DNA of 21,128 bases from Acidobacteriota bacterium (GTDB lineage: Bacteria > Acidobacteriota > Terriglobia > Terriglobales > Acidobacteriaceae): NCBI GenBank assembly GCA_021780095.1, contig JAJXZK010000019.1, positions 1 to 21,128 on the forward strand, given 5' to 3'. Positions 1 through 8,023 of this stretch are shown piece by piece; the first letter of the stretch is position 1; each line of letters starts with the position of its first letter. The notes below the pieces were generated by a model. It searched no databases and was not told where the DNA came from. It worked only from the letters and a program-made list of their open reading frames with translations. A program made the translations under genes and the position numbers.

Positions 1-1102
1 CAAACGTATTTTGCGAGACCACGGTTCCGGTGATCGGGGCAACGCTGTAGACGTTAATTCCGACCGTCCCCGGAGTCGCTGCGTCGCCACTGTCAGCTCC
101 ATTGCCCGAGAAATGGTTGCCGATGATGACATTGTCGTTGAGATCGACACCAGGCGCTGGAGCCGGAGCAAAGCCGTGGTTGTGCATCGCGACGCCCGCG
201 TTCCCATTGCCCATAAGAATGTTGTCGATCACGACATTGCCGGAGTTTGAGGTGCCGGGGAAGGGAGCGAAGATTCCCACTCCCGCGCCCGATCCGCTGA
301 CTCCATTGCGCGCCGAGATATTGTGGGAAATAGTGTTGTTGAATACACCATACGGACCTGAAGCCCCCGGCACGACGGAGGGGGCGGGTGGGTGCGAGGC
401 CATGGTGATGCCGCAGTCCCACACGTTGTCTTGAACGACGTTGCCGCTGACCAGATTGCCGCGATTGACGCCTGTCTCATCGGTGATGAGAATGCCTCCG
501 GCGTTGTGCTCGACAGTGTTCCGAACCACGGAGGAGTGCAGGTCCGACATCAGGTGGATGCCTTCGCCGCAGTCCTCTCCCTCGCTGGTCTCAAAGGCGG
601 GCAGGCCCGGGCAGGCCTTGCCGGAAAGCGCCTTATCGTTGTCGACGACGCGATTGCTAGTCAGGGTCACGTCGTAGGCGTTCGCTACCAGAATGCCTTC
701 AAAATTCGCATTTTCGACCGTGAAACCGGACACCGTAACGTTGGAAACCCCGGTATTCGGCATGGCGGACATGCCGTTGATGAAAATTCCGTTCGACATG
801 CCGCTCGCATCGATGATGGCTCGCATGCCGTCAAGCGCCAGCAGCGAGAGCGACTTGGTGACGATGACGTCCTCCTTATACGTGCCCGGACCGACCAGGA
901 TGGTATCTCCCGGGGAAGCAGCCGAGACGGCCCCGCCGATGGTGGTTGTACACCATGGGACCTTCTGCTGGCTGACGCATAAGATACTGGCGGAGGCCGA
1001 AGCGAGCGCGCCGCAGCCGAGGAACACGGCGAGTACGGCGAGCATTTTTGAAGGCTGATGTCCAGGTTGGTGAGCGGAAATATTTCGAAGATTGTGGGAC
1101 AT
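1..1102 (-). CDS. Secreted right-handed parallel beta-helix protein, C-terminus cut by window edge
   Basis: An open frame runs from ATG at 1102 to base 1 without a stop; 367 residues are visible. An AGGAG at 1109-1113, 6 nt before the ATG, supports the start. Residues 20-38 form a hydrophobic signal segment ending ASA. The mature part opens with the phrase TIGGAVSAASPGDTILVGPG, typical of NosD/pectate-lyase-like beta-helix proteins, and continues with irregular Asn/Gly/Val-rich turns such as NVTVSGFTVENANFEGILV, NRVVDN and NTVEHNAGGILI, one per helical coil. Proteins of this fold bind or cleave polysaccharides or act as surface adhesins; nothing visible picks a substrate. It is transcribed in the same direction as the mannosidase upstream but is separated from it by 364 bp and a hairpin, so it is probably its own unit. 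The fold call is solid; the function is unknown. Confidence 0.85.
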   Translation of the reverse strand, partial: MSHNLRNISAHQPGHQPSKMLAVLAVFLGCGALASASASILCVSQQKVPWCTTTIGGAVSAASPGDTILVGPGTYKEDVIVTKSLSLLALDGMRAIIDASGMSNGIFINGMSAMPNTGVSNVTVSGFTVENANFEGILVANAYDVTLTSNRVVDNDKALSGKACPGLPAFETSEGEDCGEGIHLMSDLHSSVVRNTVEHNAGGILITDETGVNRGNLVSGNVVQDNVWDCGITMASHPPAPSVVPGASGPYGVFNNTISHNISARNGVSGSGAGVGIFAPFPGTSNSGNVVIDNILMGNGNAGVAMHNHGFAPAPAPGVDLNDNVIIGNHFSGNGADSGDAATPGTVGINVYSVAPITGTVVSQNTF

Positions 1103-1108
1103 GGTTAG

Positions 1109-1113
1109 CTCCT
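1109..1113 (-). promoter_or_regulatory. Ribosome binding site of the beta-helix gene
   Basis: AGGAG on the minus strand with a 6-nt spacer to the ATG at 1102. It fixes that start rather than the next in-frame Met at residue 20. Confidence 0.65.
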
Positions 1114-1407
1114 GACAGTTCGTTCTTTCGACCGAGAAGCGGATGGCGTGGGATGCTCTTTCAACTGCCACGTCGCGACCTTCCCCCATGGCAATGATCC
1201 GTCAACCGCAGTTCGGCTGCGGATCGTTGTCGCTTTAGATTGTGTGTGAATTGACGCCGTGGATTTCCAGCGGCACCCGGGGACGACCAGAATTCCACTT
1301 TCGCCGGATTATGTCAAACGCCTGTGAAAGGGCGCGCAAAGCGGACGGAGCCTGTACGCTGAAGCCTTTTCTCGTTGCCGGAGAAAGGGCTGTAACGCGT
1401 CAATGGA

Positions 1408-1440
1408 AAGGCCTCGCGGTTGTTACAACCGCGAGGCCTT
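1408..1440 (-). terminator. Perfect 16-bp inverted repeat, probable terminator of the mannosidase transcript
   Basis: Bases 1408-1423 are exactly complementary to 1425-1440 around the single base 1424, giving a GC-rich stem of up to 15-16 bp. It begins about 26 nt downstream of the TAG of the GH38 gene. Downstream on the minus strand there is no clean U-run, so it may act as an imperfect intrinsic terminator or as an mRNA 3'-end stabiliser. Confidence 0.6.
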
Positions 1441-1466
1441 CGTCTCACTCTGGACGGGAAGAGTTT

Positions 1467-4400
1467 CTATTTCTGCGCCTGCCAGAACTGTGACCCGCGA
1501 TTGGAATAATCCACCCGCACTGTGTTGATGGAATACTTTCCAACTGGCACCCTGACGTGATCCCCGGTAACCGTCAGGGCGGTGCCCTCCGGCTTTTCCA
1601 TCAGATTGGTGACAGTGGCTCCGGACGCGCCTGCGGGAACGGAGATGTCCGCCGTTGTCTGCTTGCCTGCCCACTCGTAAAAGCGAAGGATCAGGCTGTT
1701 GCCGTCCTCGCTCTTCTTCATCGCGGTCAGCACCAGGTTTTCGGGTTTTACGGTGACGAATGAATGCGTGGCTGACAGCTCCCCGGTATGCGCGGCCACT
1801 TGCATGGCATGCAGCGGCAGGTTGAAGTCGAAGCCATGTAGCACCGTATTCGCCTCACGCCATCCGCCTGAATGCGGATAGAGCGAATACTGAAAATGCT
1901 GCGGGCCGCGGTCGGCATTGGGGTCGGGCCATAATGGCGAACGCAGCAAGGAGAGCCGCAGCGTATTGCCGACTGCATCGTAGCCATATTTTGAATCGTT
2001 GATCAGGCTAAAGCCATGCTGCCCGTCGCCGAGATCGCCCCATCGCTCTGCGGGAACCTCGAATTTGGCATCTTCCACGGAATTGTTGCGCGTGGTAGGA
2101 CGTTCAATGGCGCCGTAAGGAATTTCAAACGTCGCCTTGGGTCCGCTGGCGGCCAGGGCAAACGCAGCCTTCAGGAGAACGTGAGTTTCGTGCCAATCCA
2201 CATCGTTGACGACATCCACGCGGTCCATGCCGGCATAAAGGATAATGTTCTGGACGAAGGTTGACTTGTCCCAGTGCCGGGTCACACGAACCACGCTGCG
2301 CAACGGCCCCTTTTCGACCAATTGCACGCTGTCAGCGGCAGAAATGTCAGTTTCGTGCTTCACAAAATCAGCATCGATGTTCCAGGCGTCGTATTCTTTC
2401 GGATTGTCGGCAAATGCTTCCAGTTGGTTGCCGCAACTTCCGTTCGTTAGGCTCTCAAAATGGGACCGCTTCTCATAGAGACTGTCGATGCAGCCGTTCT
2501 TCGGGTCGACCACCACACGCAGAACGGAGTTCTCCAGCGTATCGCCATCCGCCTTCAAGTCGCTGGCGACCTTGCGGGCACCGGGAACCGCATGCAGCAC
2601 GGTGTATCCCACCGAGGGAACGTCCTTCGGCTCCAATAACAGGTGATACGTGTGCGTGCCCTCGTCCGTGGAAAGAACCTGCATCAACACAGGCCGGCCT
2701 TGCGCGTCGAGCACCGAGATGCCATTCGGCTCTGCCTGCGGCATCTGTACCGTTGCCTCGACAACATCGGAACGAGTCCAACTTAACGGGTTCCAGATCA
2801 GGATGGGAACACCGGCGTGCGCATCGGTATCGATGTGGCTGTCGATGTCTGCCAGCGCATTGTGGGTGGCATCCTTAGATGTCCAATGCACCACGTCAAA
2901 TTGCTTCTGCGAGTCTTTGTAGATCACGCCGATGCCCGAGCCTGCCGCCAGGTCGTGGAAGCCGTTGAACAATTGCAATTTCCACGCGGCATTCAGCTGC
3001 GAGCTGGGATACTCGAGTCCGCCCAGCCAAGCCAGCGATGAATATTTCTCGGCATTCAGCAGCCATTCCGATCCGTGGCGCAGGTTCCACTTCAGCTTGG
3101 CCTGAGTCGTGAAGACGCCCCGATGAAATTCCAGATAGAGTTCGTCATTCCACACCGGAACGCTGATTTCTCCCGCGGGGGGAGCCGACAATTTCGTGTT
3201 GCCTGCAGCCAGAGTCTCATAGTTCCAACTGGGAGCATTGGCTGTGTCGACGCGCTTCGCCATGCTTTCAAAGAAGGTTTGCGACGGACCAAATTCCACA
3301 TGCGGATACACCTTGTTCGGTTCCATCCAACGCATGCCGCTGTCGAGCATGTCGCGGGTTGGGCCGCCGCCGTGGTCACCGATGCCGTAAAGGTGCATCA
3401 TCTGTTTCTGTCCCGGATTCAAATCGACAGCGCTCGCCAGATCACTGGCCATGCGAACCGGTTCAATCTGGTTGACATAGTCATGCGGAAAATACGTCAG
3501 GACGCGGCTGCCATCCGGAGATTGCCACCAGAATAATTTCAACGGAAGCTGGTTCGTCTCGTTCCACGTCATCTTCTGGGTCACAAAATAATCGATGCCA
3601 GATTTTTTGTAGATCTGCGGCAGTTGCCAGTTGTAGCCGAAGGAATCGGGATTCCAGCCGACCTTTACATCCACTCCAAGGTTCTTTTGGAAGTAGCGCT
3701 TCGCGACCAGGATTTGCCGGACTGTCGACTCGCCATCCGGCAGATTCAGGTCTGGCTCGACCCACATGCCGCCGACAACTTCCCAGCGGCCTTGTTTGAC
3801 GCGCTGCTGAATCTGCTGGAAGATGTCCGGATATTTGTTCTGCATCCAGGCGTAGTATTGCGCTGCCGATTGGGAGTAGGTGTAGTCGGGATATTCATTC
3901 ATCAACTGCAACGCCGTTGAAAACGTGCGCTTCACCACGTCGACGGTTTCAGTCCACGGCCAAAGCCACGCCGCATCGATATGCGCATTCCCGGTCATGT
4001 GGATGGTGTATTCCTGCAACGCTGGTCGCAGGGGGTCAAGTGCGGATTGCGCTTTCTGCAGCGACGCATCGAACGCGGACTGATCGCCTTTGTCCAGCGC
4101 AGCCAGATCCACCGCCGTCGCCGCACCGTCTAAAGTCTTTTCCTGCGACGTCAGAGACGCGGCGTCGGCCGTGATGGCGGGCAACAAGTGAGCAGCGGAA
4201 ATCAACTCATCGCGAAGATTTGCGGGGTTGGGCCGATTACTGGAGAAAACGACGTTCAGGTCAGCGGCGTGGATGTCCTTGTCGTCCTGGGTCTGCAGCA
4301 GCTTTACGGCAATCAGCACCTTCTCTCCCGGTTTGGCCTCATTGAAGAGCAATTGCTTTTCGAGGTCGTCTCCCAACGCGATGCGGCTGCCGTTGTAGTA

Positions 4401-4805
4401 AAGGATCGTCGGAACAGGACCATTTGCGCCAACCTGCATGTGGAACCAGATTTGAGATCCGGCCAGGTCGTAGCCATTCAAGGTTTTCGGCACCTCCACC
4501 CAGCGCCGCAACCAGACCGCGCTATGAGGCGCCGTGAAGGGCAGATGCACGGTTTGCCACCCTCCGGTGTCGAGGTCGGGCCGTTCGCCATGAGCGATGT
4601 CGCCGAGATGGTACTGCCATGTATCCGCGGGAATGGAGTCGAATGTGCCGAGGCGATCGATCACCTGTTTCGCTTGCGGTGAGAAGGCATAGGGCTTGAC
4701 CTGTCCGGCTTGGGCAAGCATCTTGTTTGTCTGAAGAAGTACAGCGAGGAGAACGATACCGAACGCCAAGGAACAAAGAGGAAATGGGCTACGCGTGGGC
4801 TTCAA
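1467..4805 (-). CDS. Exported glycoside hydrolase family 38 alpha-mannosidase
   Basis: 1112 residues, at the long end for GH38. Residues 1-32 form a signal peptide (basic start, hydrophobic 13-25, cleavage near AQA). Residues about 60-190 look like a beta-sandwich, GH2-like sugar-binding region. The catalytic domain starts at about 265: HIDAAWLWPW carries the zinc ligands His275 and Asp277; WNPDSFGYNWQLPQI carries the predicted nucleophile Asp387; GDHGGGPT at 477-483 carries the third zinc-site His. The rest matches the GH38 central and C-terminal beta domains. These enzymes are retaining, metal-dependent alpha-mannosidases; here it would act in the periplasm or outside. The start is a TTG: the only nearby upstream ATG is followed at once by a stop, a GGAG sits 6 nt before the TTG, and the next in-frame ATG (residue 29) would remove the signal peptide. 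It lies 99 bp after ctaA. Confidence 0.95.
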   Translation of the reverse strand: MKPTRSPFPLCSLAFGIVLLAVLLQTNKMLAQAGQVKPYAFSPQAKQVIDRLGTFDSIPADTWQYHLGDIAHGERPDLDTGGWQTVHLPFTAPHSAVWLRRWVEVPKTLNGYDLAGSQIWFHMQVGANGPVPTILYYNGSRIALGDDLEKQLLFNEAKPGEKVLIAVKLLQTQDDKDIHAADLNVVFSSNRPNPANLRDELISAAHLLPAITADAASLTSQEKTLDGAATAVDLAALDKGDQSAFDASLQKAQSALDPLRPALQEYTIHMTGNAHIDAAWLWPWTETVDVVKRTFSTALQLMNEYPDYTYSQSAAQYYAWMQNKYPDIFQQIQQRVKQGRWEVVGGMWVEPDLNLPDGESTVRQILVAKRYFQKNLGVDVKVGWNPDSFGYNWQLPQIYKKSGIDYFVTQKMTWNETNQLPLKLFWWQSPDGSRVLTYFPHDYVNQIEPVRMASDLASAVDLNPGQKQMMHLYGIGDHGGGPTRDMLDSGMRWMEPNKVYPHVEFGPSQTFFESMAKRVDTANAPSWNYETLAAGNTKLSAPPAGEISVPVWNDELYLEFHRGVFTTQAKLKWNLRHGSEWLLNAEKYSSLAWLGGLEYPSSQLNAAWKLQLFNGFHDLAAGSGIGVIYKDSQKQFDVVHWTSKDATHNALADIDSHIDTDAHAGVPILIWNPLSWTRSDVVEATVQMPQAEPNGISVLDAQGRPVLMQVLSTDEGTHTYHLLLEPKDVPSVGYTVLHAVPGARKVASDLKADGDTLENSVLRVVVDPKNGCIDSLYEKRSHFESLTNGSCGNQLEAFADNPKEYDAWNIDADFVKHETDISAADSVQLVEKGPLRSVVRVTRHWDKSTFVQNIILYAGMDRVDVVNDVDWHETHVLLKAAFALAASGPKATFEIPYGAIERPTTRNNSVEDAKFEVPAERWGDLGDGQHGFSLINDSKYGYDAVGNTLRLSLLRSPLWPDPNADRGPQHFQYSLYPHSGGWREANTVLHGFDFNLPLHAMQVAAHTGELSATHSFVTVKPENLVLTAMKKSEDGNSLILRFYEWAGKQTTADISVPAGASGATVTNLMEKPEGTALTVTGDHVRVPVGKYSINTVRVDYSNRGSQFWQAQK

Positions 4806-4811
4806 GACTCA

Positions 4812-4815
4812 CTCC
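4812..4815 (-). promoter_or_regulatory. Ribosome binding site deciding the TTG start of the mannosidase
   Basis: GGAG on the minus strand with a 6-nt spacer to the TTG at 4803-4805. It supports this rare start over the internal ATG at residue 29. Confidence 0.6.
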
Positions 4816-4904
4816 ATCGGAGGGGATTTTTTCATCGCATTACAAAAATACACGAAAGTTTTCTGTTACTTTGATTCGCACAGCCCGAGTCGTCGGACAA
4901 AGAT

Positions 4905-5903
4905 TCATGCGCTTGATTTTTCAACCAGACAACAATTTGCGGTTAACAGTACCAGGAAGATCCAGAACACATTGGCGCCCAGTAAATGAAGAATCTGCAG
5001 CCACGTCGGTTGCTGACCTAGTACATCGAATACGCCGAGCAGGTATTGAAGGAGCAAGGTTAGAAGTACGGCCATGCCGAGGGTGTGCATCTTTGCTGGT
5101 GCATCGCGGCGAAAAGCCCGCACCAGCAGCCACACGATGAATGCTCCCGCGACAATGGCGCTGGCCGGATGTATCCAGCGCAGACGAAGAAGCAGCGGGG
5201 CAGTTGGAGAAAAATCCTGACGAATCGCGTCGAGCAGGTTTGAGGACGGATACATCGTATCTCCCAACGCCACCAGCGAACCCGTTACACCGACCAGCAG
5301 CGTCGCCAGAATGCCCAGGCTCGGAAACACTAAGCGGCCTCGAAGTAGCCGGGTAGTGGCGCCGAAGCGGGGATTTGAAAGAAACTCGGCCGTCAACGCG
5401 AGCGACGCAACCAATAACAGAGTGTTCGTCAAGTGACACGAGAAGAGAAGCACTCCAGTCGCGACGGAAGCGCTGTGCGCCGCCACGGTGACCAGCAGCG
5501 CGCCGAGAAACGCTTCATTCATCACCAGCACTAACGCCAAGCCGGCAGTCCAACGCGCCAAATGCCCTTTGCCGGTGGCCCGCCACGTCCACACAAGCAG
5601 TGCGAGAATCAGGATCAACGCGCCGCCGCTCATCAGGCGATGCGTGAATTCGACGAGTGTATGAAATTGCGGCGACTGCGGAATGGCAGCTCCATCGCAC
5701 AACGGCCATTGATCGCCGCAACCCGCGCCGGACCCGGTCGCCCGCACCACCCCTCCCCATAGAATGACGATGACGTTGTACACCAGGACAAACCACGCAA
5801 ATCTTCGCAGCATGACAGAAACACTTCGCGATTGAGTTGTGCTTTGCATGCTGGCAGACATATTTGCGGAAGCAGCGCGATCAATGGCGATCATCTTCGT
5901 CAT
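4905..5903 (-). CDS. ctaA: Heme A synthase (COX15/CtaA family)
   Basis: 332 residues with about eight hydrophobic segments, the usual size for bacterial CtaA. CtaA oxidises the C8 methyl group of heme O to give heme A for cytochrome c oxidase, in the cytoplasmic membrane. Four histidines fall at the family's heme-ligand sites: His88 in EFTHR, His157 in SCHLTNT, His245 in RWIHPAS and His306 in LQILHLLGAN. Cys62 and Cys69 in GAGCGDQWPLCDG form the conserved extracytoplasmic pair. I start at the ATG at 5903 because a GGAG lies 6 nt upstream; the frame stays open to another possible start at 5942, which would add 13 residues. About 30 polar residues precede the first membrane helix. No oxidase subunits or ctaB are in the window. 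It follows the ArnT-like gene by 78 bp and may share its transcript. Confidence 0.93.
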   Translation of the reverse strand: MTKMIAIDRAASANMSASMQSTTQSRSVSVMLRRFAWFVLVYNVIVILWGGVVRATGSGAGCGDQWPLCDGAAIPQSPQFHTLVEFTHRLMSGGALILILALLVWTWRATGKGHLARWTAGLALVLVMNEAFLGALLVTVAAHSASVATGVLLFSCHLTNTLLLVASLALTAEFLSNPRFGATTRLLRGRLVFPSLGILATLLVGVTGSLVALGDTMYPSSNLLDAIRQDFSPTAPLLLRLRWIHPASAIVAGAFIVWLLVRAFRRDAPAKMHTLGMAVLLTLLLQYLLGVFDVLGQQPTWLQILHLLGANVFWIFLVLLTANCCLVEKSSA

Positions 5904-5909
5904 GGGGTT

Positions 5910-5913
5910 CTCC
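5910..5913 (-). promoter_or_regulatory. Ribosome binding site deciding the ctaA start
   Basis: GGAG on the minus strand with a 6-nt spacer to the ATG at 5903. It favours this start over the upstream one at 5942. Confidence 0.55.
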
Positions 5914-5981
5914 AGGGTCCCGGGAAACTGCAGATAGCGCAACCCTGTATTGTAGGCCGAAGCGCCGTGTCGCCGCAGCCA

Positions 5982-7928
5982 TTATCGGTTCAACGGGCGA
6001 TCCGTCAGCAATTCCTTGTCGGAAAGCTCCTGCACCAGGTACGTGCGCTTCCTCAGCAACGCTTCAACATGTTGCCGGTAATCAGGCGGAACAAACAAGA
6101 ACGTGCGCGGTCCCTTTCCCCACATCGCCAGCAACTGTGAGTCATCCAGGCAAACATGTGGAGCGTCGGGATAATCCGAACCCCATAGTAAGGTCGTCTC
6201 GCAGCCATCCACCACGTAGGCGCTCCGCTGCGTATAGAAAACGATGGACGATCCGTACGATTGATCGCCGTAAAGAATCAGTGTGTCTTGTGGGCTGGCA
6301 ATGGCATTGATCGTGTTGGCCATCGCCCGGGAAGAAAGCATCGGCTGAAAGCGCACGAAAGCGATGTGGGCCGCTACTAGAAACATGGCTGCTGTCATCG
6401 CGGTGGTGAAGGTTGCGCTTAAATGTTGTCGGCGTACGCGCATTCGCCACGCCAGGGTCGGTCCCACCAGCAGCGTTACCGCAGCCAGGATCGCCGGCAG
6501 ACGTAAGGCAGCGAACGAAGGCCCTGTCAGATCCATAAAGTGCGACATCGAGAGCGAATAGCCGCCGACATCGCGGTGGGCCAGCAGGGTTCCTATGTCG
6601 GCGACATAGGCCAAATGTCGGGAGGCCCACAACCCGTATGCCAGCATGGCGGCTGCGCCCGCGCCCACGAGCGCGAACGACGCCTGCGCGCCCTCCAGCC
6701 AGCGCGTAATCGTGGACCGGTCGGTTGTCGATGCGGCCATCGGGTCCGTTTCCAGACTCGCCAGACCTGCGGCCGTCAACAGAAGCAGAGGGAAGTATGC
6801 CGGATAGGTGTAGTACTCCTGGTTCGTCGACAGCGAGAAAAACAGGAGGATAAAAGCGGCGTACAACGCCAGCAATAGGGAAGTATTGCCGCGGAAATCC
6901 AGATGCCTCCAAGACTGCCAGCCGAAGCGTCGTCCGGAGCCGCGGGATTTCTGCCACGTCTCGTATATCGTTGCCGGCCAATACAGGCTCCATGGGAACA
7001 GCCACACCAGGTGGAGGCTCCAGAATAAGTAGCCGGGCAGCTTGTTGTAATCGTGCGGATAGCGCTTGCCGAGGAAACGCAGAACATGTTCGTTGATGAA
7101 GTAGAAATAAAAAAATCCGTGCACATTGCCCGGCGAAGGAATGTTGCCTACGGGATGACCCTGATCCGGGTTATGGAGTCCGGCAAGAATGTGCCATGGT
7201 GCTGCGACCACAAGGAAAAGGAGAGCGCCTGCGAACAGATGAAACTCTCGCCAGCGACGCCACTGCCCGGTCAGCAGCAGATACGGAATCACGCCGCCCA
7301 GAAAGAACACCGGGGCGATCAGTCCCTTGGCCAGCATGGCCAGCGCCAGCAGAACATAGGTGCAATAGATGCGAGCGGGCTGGTGATCCTCCAATCCTGT
7401 CTGGAACAAGTACATGCCTAAGGCGATCAGCAGCGTCAGGATCGATTCAGGAATGAAGTAGCGGGTGAATAAAAATGTTCCGATGGAAGTGAGAAATGCC
7501 AGCGCTGCATAGAATCCGGCGCGCTCAGAATAAGCCCGTTGACCCCACAACAGGGCCAGAATCGCGCATCCCAGAACCGCCAGGGCCTCCGGCAAATGGG
7601 TCGAGAAGGCATTGAAGCCGAATAGTTTGAAATCGATCGCCACCATCCAATACGGCAGCGGTGGTTTTTCCAGGTAGCGGATTCCATCCACCATTAACGT
7701 CACAATGTGCCCGGTCAAGGCCATGTGCTGCGCCGCCTGCGCGTGCGTGGCATCGGCATCGTCCATCAAAGACGGCGTGAACAAAGCCGCAAAATACACA
7801 GCCAGAAAGACGGCGAGAATCAGCACCCACTCGGCGCGACGGGAAAGCGGAAATGCGGGCGTTGCATCGGTCGCCTCAAGGCTGGCGAGGGACGATTGGT
7901 GAGGAGAATTGGAAGGTTGCATCTGCAT
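5982..7928 (-). CDS. ArnT/PMT-type polyprenyl-phosphate glycosyltransferase, integral membrane
   Basis: 648 residues from the ATG at 7928; a second ATG follows two codons later at 7922 and neither has a clear ribosome binding site. The frame also continues upstream to a TTG at 8018, which would run into the divergent ppx start and is unlikely. The N-terminal part shows the GT-C/GT83 signature: an acidic pair in PSLMDDADATHAQAA (Asp56-Asp57) on the first extracytoplasmic loop, then YLEKPPLPYW (about 86-95), as in ArnT and PMT_2 enzymes. About a dozen hydrophobic helices follow, then a soluble C-terminal domain (last about 130 residues). Such enzymes transfer a sugar from a polyprenyl-phosphate donor to lipid A or another envelope acceptor. 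No aminoarabinose genes are nearby, so the donor and acceptor are unknown. It may begin an operon with ctaA and the mannosidase. Confidence 0.88.
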   Translation of the reverse strand: MQMQPSNSPHQSSLASLEATDATPAFPLSRRAEWVLILAVFLAVYFAALFTPSLMDDADATHAQAAQHMALTGHIVTLMVDGIRYLEKPPLPYWMVAIDFKLFGFNAFSTHLPEALAVLGCAILALLWGQRAYSERAGFYAALAFLTSIGTFLFTRYFIPESILTLLIALGMYLFQTGLEDHQPARIYCTYVLLALAMLAKGLIAPVFFLGGVIPYLLLTGQWRRWREFHLFAGALLFLVVAAPWHILAGLHNPDQGHPVGNIPSPGNVHGFFYFYFINEHVLRFLGKRYPHDYNKLPGYLFWSLHLVWLFPWSLYWPATIYETWQKSRGSGRRFGWQSWRHLDFRGNTSLLLALYAAFILLFFSLSTNQEYYTYPAYFPLLLLTAAGLASLETDPMAASTTDRSTITRWLEGAQASFALVGAGAAAMLAYGLWASRHLAYVADIGTLLAHRDVGGYSLSMSHFMDLTGPSFAALRLPAILAAVTLLVGPTLAWRMRVRRQHLSATFTTAMTAAMFLVAAHIAFVRFQPMLSSRAMANTINAIASPQDTLILYGDQSYGSSIVFYTQRSAYVVDGCETTLLWGSDYPDAPHVCLDDSQLLAMWGKGPRTFLFVPPDYRQHVEALLRKRTYLVQELSDKELLTDRPLNR

Positions 7929-8023
7929 ATGGAGAAGCAAACTTAGAATAGCAGTCCAATCTCCGCCACTTTTTCCTGGATTCGTGGCATTCTGCCAATG
8001 TGGGTACTGTTCGAGCAAAAGAA

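Larger units (their letters stand above)
1103..1466. other. 364-bp intergenic stretch: leader of the beta-helix gene plus a hairpin
   Basis: This gap lies between the stop of the mannosidase gene and the start of the beta-helix gene, both on the minus strand. It holds the ribosome binding site at 1109-1113, a small GC-rich hairpin at 1206-1222 (CCGCAG paired with CTGCGG, 5-nt loop) and a long perfect hairpin at 1408-1440. I see no convincing -35/-10 pair, no known riboswitch core and no credible gene here. Confidence 0.6.

Noticed and set aside
392..982. 196-codon open frame on the plus strand opposite the beta-helix gene
   Set aside because: It has no ribosome binding site or recognisable domain, and its composition is that of an antisense frame. 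The minus-strand frame has a signal peptide, a ribosome binding site and clear beta-helix repeats.
6142..7005. 287-codon minus-strand frame inside the ArnT-like gene
   Set aside because: It is an out-of-frame shadow of the glycosyltransferase; the Arg/Gly-rich sequence has no membrane segments or motifs.
5982..7928. Calling the membrane glycosyltransferase arnT with an aminoarabinose role
   Set aside because: No arnBCADEF genes are nearby, and the GT-C family has many donors and acceptors; only the family call is supported.
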